A stretch of DNA of 9,459 nucleotides from Pseudomonadota bacterium (GTDB lineage Bacteria; Pseudomonadota; Alphaproteobacteria; Acetobacterales; Acetobacteraceae), in contig JAKBCJ010000165.1 in NCBI GenBank assembly GCA_021807975.1, forward strand, positions 1 to 9,459. The letters run 5' to 3'. This document shows, one piece after another, positions 7,396 through 9,459 of the stretch. The notes beneath the pieces are model-generated. The model was not told the DNA's origin. It did not search any database and saw nothing but the letters and a program-made list of their open reading frames with translations. A program made the translations under genes and the position numbers. Each line of letters opens with the position of its first letter. Within the stretch, counting starts at the first letter, position 1.

Positions 7396-7477
7396 CCGTC
7401 ATGGCACGGCGCAGCCCTGGCCACCTTCGCACCGACGGTGGAAGCGCGGATGGCCGAAACACGCCCGGCCATGACGG
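7396..7477. repeat. REP-like palindromic intergenic repeat
   Basis: An 82-bp unit bounded by exact 10-bp inverted ends, CCGTCATGGC (7396-7405) and GCCATGACGG (7468-7477). Inside are further dyads: ATGGCCG/CGGCCAT (7450-7456 and 7466-7472, 9-nt loop), CCACC/GGTGG (7421-7425 and 7437-7441) and CACCG-A-CGGTG (7430-7440). On the minus strand the right-hand hairpin reads GTCATGGCCGG...CGGCCATC, which resembles the short palindromic repeats scattered between genes in many alphaproteobacterial genomes. It lies between the end of the kinase gene and the end of tag, where it could act as a transcript-end structure for either. Only one copy is in the window, so the repeat nature is inferred from its form. 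Confidence 0.6.
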
Positions 7478-7540
7478 ATGGGTAAAATTCTGTTCCGCCA
7501 ACACCTTATGCAGAAGCGTATGAAGAGCCCGGAAACCCCG

Positions 7541-8107
7541 TCAGCCCGCGCCGCGCCGGAAACAGTCCGCCAGATGGTCGTCCACCATGCCGGCCGCCTG
7601 CATGAATGCGTAGCATATGGTGGAGCCGACAAAGCGGAATCCAGCCTTCTTCAGTGCCTTGCTCATGGTATCGGAAACCGGCGTCGTTGCCGGAACCTGC
7701 GAACGGTTGGTCCACGGATTGCGGGTCGGGGTGTTATTGACGAACGACCACAAATAGCGATCCAGGCTGCCGTGTTCCGCGGCGACACGCAAAGCAGCTT
7801 CGGCGTTGCCGCGGACGGAGAATATCTTCAGCCGGTTGCGGATCAGGGGGGAGTCTTGCAGCAGCGCCTCCAGCTCCGCGTCGGTCATCGCGGCGACGCG
7901 CTGGATATCGAAGTCATGGTAGGCGGCTCGGTAGGCCTCCCGGCGGATCAGCACGGTGCGCCAGGACAGGCCGGCCTGGGCGCCCTCCAGCGTGAGCAGT
8001 TCGAACAGCATGCGGTCGTCGTGTTCGGGCACGCCCCATTCGGTGTCGTGGTAGGCCTGCATCCGCGCGTCAGCGACGGCGGCCCAATGGCAACGGACGA
8101 TGGTCAT
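7541..8107 (-). CDS. tag: DNA-3-methyladenine glycosylase I
   Basis: A 188-residue protein that aligns by eye along its whole length with Escherichia coli Tag. The enzyme removes 3-methyladenine from alkylated DNA, starting base excision repair in the cytoplasm. All marks of the family are present: the zinc ligands C6, H20 (in AYHDTEWGVPE), H178 and C182 (in DDHLADC); E41 in LEGAQAGLSW, which recognises the base; and the IRNRLKI, LWSFVN and SKALKKAGFRFVGSTICYAFMQA segments. The start at 8107 overlaps the stop of the upstream acyl-CoA-dehydrogenase-like gene as ATGA, with no strong Shine-Dalgarno, so translation is probably coupled. No Ada- or AlkA-type gene is seen nearby. Identification is secure. 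Confidence 0.97.
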   Translation of the reverse strand: MTIVRCHWAAVADARMQAYHDTEWGVPEHDDRMLFELLTLEGAQAGLSWRTVLIRREAYRAAYHDFDIQRVAAMTDAELEALLQDSPLIRNRLKIFSVRGNAEAALRVAAEHGSLDRYLWSFVNNTPTRNPWTNRSQVPATTPVSDTMSKALKKAGFRFVGSTICYAFMQAAGMVDDHLADCFRRGAG

Positions 8108-9120
8108 GACCGGCGCAGCGCCATCGCCCCCAGATGCGCCTGTCGCGCCAAACGCGGGCCGCGGGCGATGTTCAAGGTGGCGTCCAGGTCGGACAGGATG
8201 GCCTGGAGGAGGCCGGCGGCGGGGGGCGGGATAGCAACCGCGGTCGCCAGGGCCCGCAACCGAACCACGACATCGATTGCCAGCACCCGCAGACCGGCCA
8301 GGGTTGCGTCGCCGGTGCGGAAGCGGCCGGCGTCCAGGGCGGTGACGACTGTCTCCGCCCCGGCCGCGAAGACGCTGGTCAGGGCAACGATCGCGCCGAG
8401 ATCTTCAGTCTGTTGCATGTCGGCCCCGGCGAACTGGGTAACCGCGTGGCGTAATGCGCCCAGTGTGCCGAAGGTGCCGACCGCGTCCTCGACATCGCGG
8501 AACGGCAGCGCCATGCGGTCGTAGGCGGAATCGGGCAAACCGAGCATGGCGTCGGCGGGGACCGGGCAGGTGTCGAGTGTTAGCAGGCAATGCCTGGAGG
8601 GGCGCAGCGCATGGAATCCGGGCATGTCTTCCATGCTCAGGCCGGGCGTGTCCCGGGGGACGATGAAGGCGCTGTAGCGTTTGCGGCCGGCGTCCTCCGC
8701 GGTGATGGCGAAGACGATGATGGCGTCGGCGGAGGGGCCATTGGTGACCCAGGCTTTCCGGCCGGCGATGCGGTAGCCGCTTGGCGTTTGTTCGGCCCGG
8801 GTGGTCAGCAGCTTGGGGTGGGCGCCGACCCCGGGTTCGGAGATGGCGACGGCCAGCGCCCGGCCCTGCCACGCCGCGCGCTGGGCGTCGGTGCCGAAGG
8901 AGAGGAAGTGGCGTGCGACCAGATGCCGGCCGCCCCACACGCTGGCAACCCCAAGCAGCCCGGTGCGTTCCACGATGGCAGCCTTGGTGCGGGCGATGCT
9001 GGCGTAATCGGGGACAGGGTCCAGCAGGCCGGCTTCCCGCATGCCTTGCAGCGGGTCGGACACGGGGTCCGGGCAACGGGAAAGCCAGAGGTCGATAGGG
9101 TCGGACATGCCCGTATTCAT
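8104..9120 (-). CDS. Shortened acyl-CoA dehydrogenase-like flavoprotein
   Basis: A 338-residue protein of the acyl-CoA dehydrogenase superfamily, shorter than the usual 380 or so. The middle beta domain is clear: AISEPGVGAHPK (92-103), matching the TEPGxGSD substrate/FAD loop but with AH in place of SD, and KAWVTNG (122-128), matching the FAD-contacting KxWITN segment. The preceding helical domain is about 30-40 residues shorter than normal. The C-terminal helical domain is weakly conserved: I see neither the YxxxRxxFG flavin motif nor a catalytic-Glu segment, so it may be a divergent or non-catalytic member. Two start codons fit, 9120 and M5 at 9108; neither has a strong ribosome-binding site. 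Its stop overlaps the start of tag (ATGA), placing it first in a two-gene operon with a DNA repair glycosylase. Confidence 0.85.
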   Translation of the reverse strand: MNTGMSDPIDLWLSRCPDPVSDPLQGMREAGLLDPVPDYASIARTKAAIVERTGLLGVASVWGGRHLVARHFLSFGTDAQRAAWQGRALAVAISEPGVGAHPKLLTTRAEQTPSGYRIAGRKAWVTNGPSADAIIVFAITAEDAGRKRYSAFIVPRDTPGLSMEDMPGFHALRPSRHCLLTLDTCPVPADAMLGLPDSAYDRMALPFRDVEDAVGTFGTLGALRHAVTQFAGADMQQTEDLGAIVALTSVFAAGAETVVTALDAGRFRTGDATLAGLRVLAIDVVVRLRALATAVAIPPPAAGLLQAILSDLDATLNIARGPRLARQAHLGAMALRRS

Positions 9121-9157
9121 CGCACATCCGGGCCATCAGCGTGAAGACAGCGCCGGC

Positions 9158-9188
9158 TCCGCGGCCCAAAACGTGGTTGGGCCGCGGA
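9158..9188. promoter_or_regulatory. Perfect 12-bp inverted repeat in the leader of the acyl-CoA dehydrogenase/tag operon
   Basis: TCCGCGGCCCAA (9158-9169) and TTGGGCCGCGGA (9177-9188) are exact reverse complements separated by 7 bases (AACGTGG). The element ends 38 bases before the ATG at 9120. It has no T tract on either side, so it does not look like an intrinsic terminator. It could be an operator for a dimeric regulator or a stable hairpin in the 5' leader that affects translation or decay. Confidence 0.55.
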
Positions 9189-9379
9189 TTGGCGGTCCTG
9201 CCACAGGCCGTCGCGCCATCCCGGGGTAGATTTTCTACTTATGAGTGTATTCAAATGTGGTCAGCCGCCTCTTTCGGGGCGCTGGGCACGTCTGCCTGCC
9301 GGAAAACCACCCCGCCACCCGAACGCGGTTCGTTTTTCTGGATTTTTCCGTTTAATGACGAAATTCAGTATTTTTATTG

Positions 9380-9396
9380 CAACGATGCGGGCGTTG
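9380..9396. promoter_or_regulatory. Spaced dyad, possible operator for the right-edge gene
   Basis: CAACG (9380-9384) and CGTTG (9392-9396) form an inverted repeat with a 7-base spacer, 37 bases before the ATG at 9434. The outer context TTGCAACG...CGTTGTGGCAA keeps some further symmetry. Position and form would suit a regulator binding site, but the arms are short and chance occurrence is possible. Confidence 0.25.
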
Positions 9397-9433
9397 TGGC
9401 AAACGTGAGTCCATGTTCGGGTAGGAGCGCGAT

Positions 9434-9459
9434 ATGATAGACCCTCTGTTACGGCAAAT
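9434..9459 (+). CDS. Start of a gene cut by the right edge
   Basis: An AGGAG ribosome-binding site (9423-9427) lies six bases before the ATG at 9434, the best-placed Shine-Dalgarno in the window. The visible product begins MIDPLLRQ and runs off the end without a stop. Eight residues are too few to name a family. It is divergent from the acyl-CoA-dehydrogenase-like gene and shares the dyad-rich intergenic region with it. Confidence 0.6.

Larger units (their letters stand above)
9121..9433. other. Divergent intergenic region rich in dyads
   Basis: No convincing gene lies in these 313 bases. The part nearest the acyl-CoA-dehydrogenase-like gene is GC-rich and carries the 12-bp inverted repeat at 9158-9188. 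From about 9226 onwards the sequence becomes distinctly AT-richer, with T runs at 9333-9337 and 9343-9347 and at 9371-9376, as expected for promoters firing in both directions. It also contains GTAGA-TTT-TCTAC (9226-9238), CGAAC-GCG-GTTCG (9320-9332) followed by five T, and CAACG-N7-CGTTG (9380-9396). I could not assign clear -35/-10 pairs for either direction. Confidence 0.6.

Noticed and set aside
7370..7398. A perfect TTGACA hexamer at 7370-7375 as a promoter
   Set aside because: No -10-like hexamer lies 16-18 bases downstream, and no rightward gene follows; the bases also form one arm of a small GTCAAT/ATTGAC dyad.
7478..8524. A 348-codon open frame on the plus strand opposite tag and the acyl-CoA-dehydrogenase-like gene
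   Set aside because: It runs antisense to a securely identified tag gene, and its composition is Arg/Ala/Gly-rich shadow-like. Its first codons lie at the right end of the palindromic repeat.
9141..9437. A 98-codon GTG-started frame whose stop overlaps the ATG of the right-edge gene
   Set aside because: The ATGA overlap is tempting, but there is no ribosome-binding site before the GTG, the frame spans the 12-bp dyad and the AT-rich promoter-like region, and the protein has no recognisable feature.
1..9459. CRISPR array, tRNA or rRNA gene, insertion sequence or phage gene
   Set aside because: No regularly spaced direct repeats, cloverleaf-like tRNA sequence, rRNA segment or transposase-like protein was found on reading both strands.

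Overview
The window is about 9.5 kb of GC-rich DNA with tightly packed genes, several of them overlapping by 1 or 4 bases. Gene content (an MmcB-type nuclease, an HPK4-type hybrid histidine kinase, a flavin-dependent monooxygenase, acyl-CoA metabolism) and a GTCATGGCCGG...CCGGCCATC-type intergenic palindrome point to an alphaproteobacterium, plausibly in the Rhodospirillales or Acetobacteraceae. This is inference; no rRNA or other phylogenetic marker is present.

Layout, left to right. Positions 2-59 form a very long intrinsic-terminator-like hairpin that closes whatever lies to the left. A candidate promoter then leads into a rightward pair: a cupin-like protein (179-934) overlapping by one base an NtaA/SnaA/DszA-family FMN-dependent monooxygenase (934-2304). 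A small exported proline-rich protein of unknown function follows (2378-2839). It converges on a leftward three-gene cluster, which in transcription order is an NAD(P)H-dependent flavin oxidoreductase/nitronate monooxygenase (4783-3647), a pterin-4a-carbinolamine dehydratase (3644-3354) and the PD-(D/E)XK protein MmcB (3354-2884). The gaps are +2 and -1 bases.

A 273-bp AT-richer divergent region (4784-5056) separates that cluster from a rightward membrane-bound hybrid sensor histidine kinase (5057-7303). The kinase has two membrane segments, an extracytoplasmic sensor region, HAMP, coiled coil, HisKA, HATPase and a C-terminal receiver. After it comes an 82-bp REP-like palindromic repeat (7396-7477). 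A leftward pair follows: a shortened acyl-CoA-dehydrogenase-like protein (9120-8104) overlapping by ATGA the DNA-3-methyladenine glycosylase Tag (8107-7541). The last 340 bases are a divergent intergenic region with a perfect 12-bp inverted repeat, a smaller palindrome and a spaced dyad. A well-placed ribosome-binding site then introduces a gene that runs off the right edge (from 9434).

Most of the window is ordinary accessory metabolism and repair. I did not find a clear new multi-gene system. The points most worth following are the translational coupling of a degenerate acyl-CoA dehydrogenase to Tag (reminiscent of AidB in alkylation resistance), the 12-bp dyad in that operon's leader, the coupled cupin/monooxygenase pair without its reductase, and the placement of MmcB behind two redox genes with no visible SOS box.
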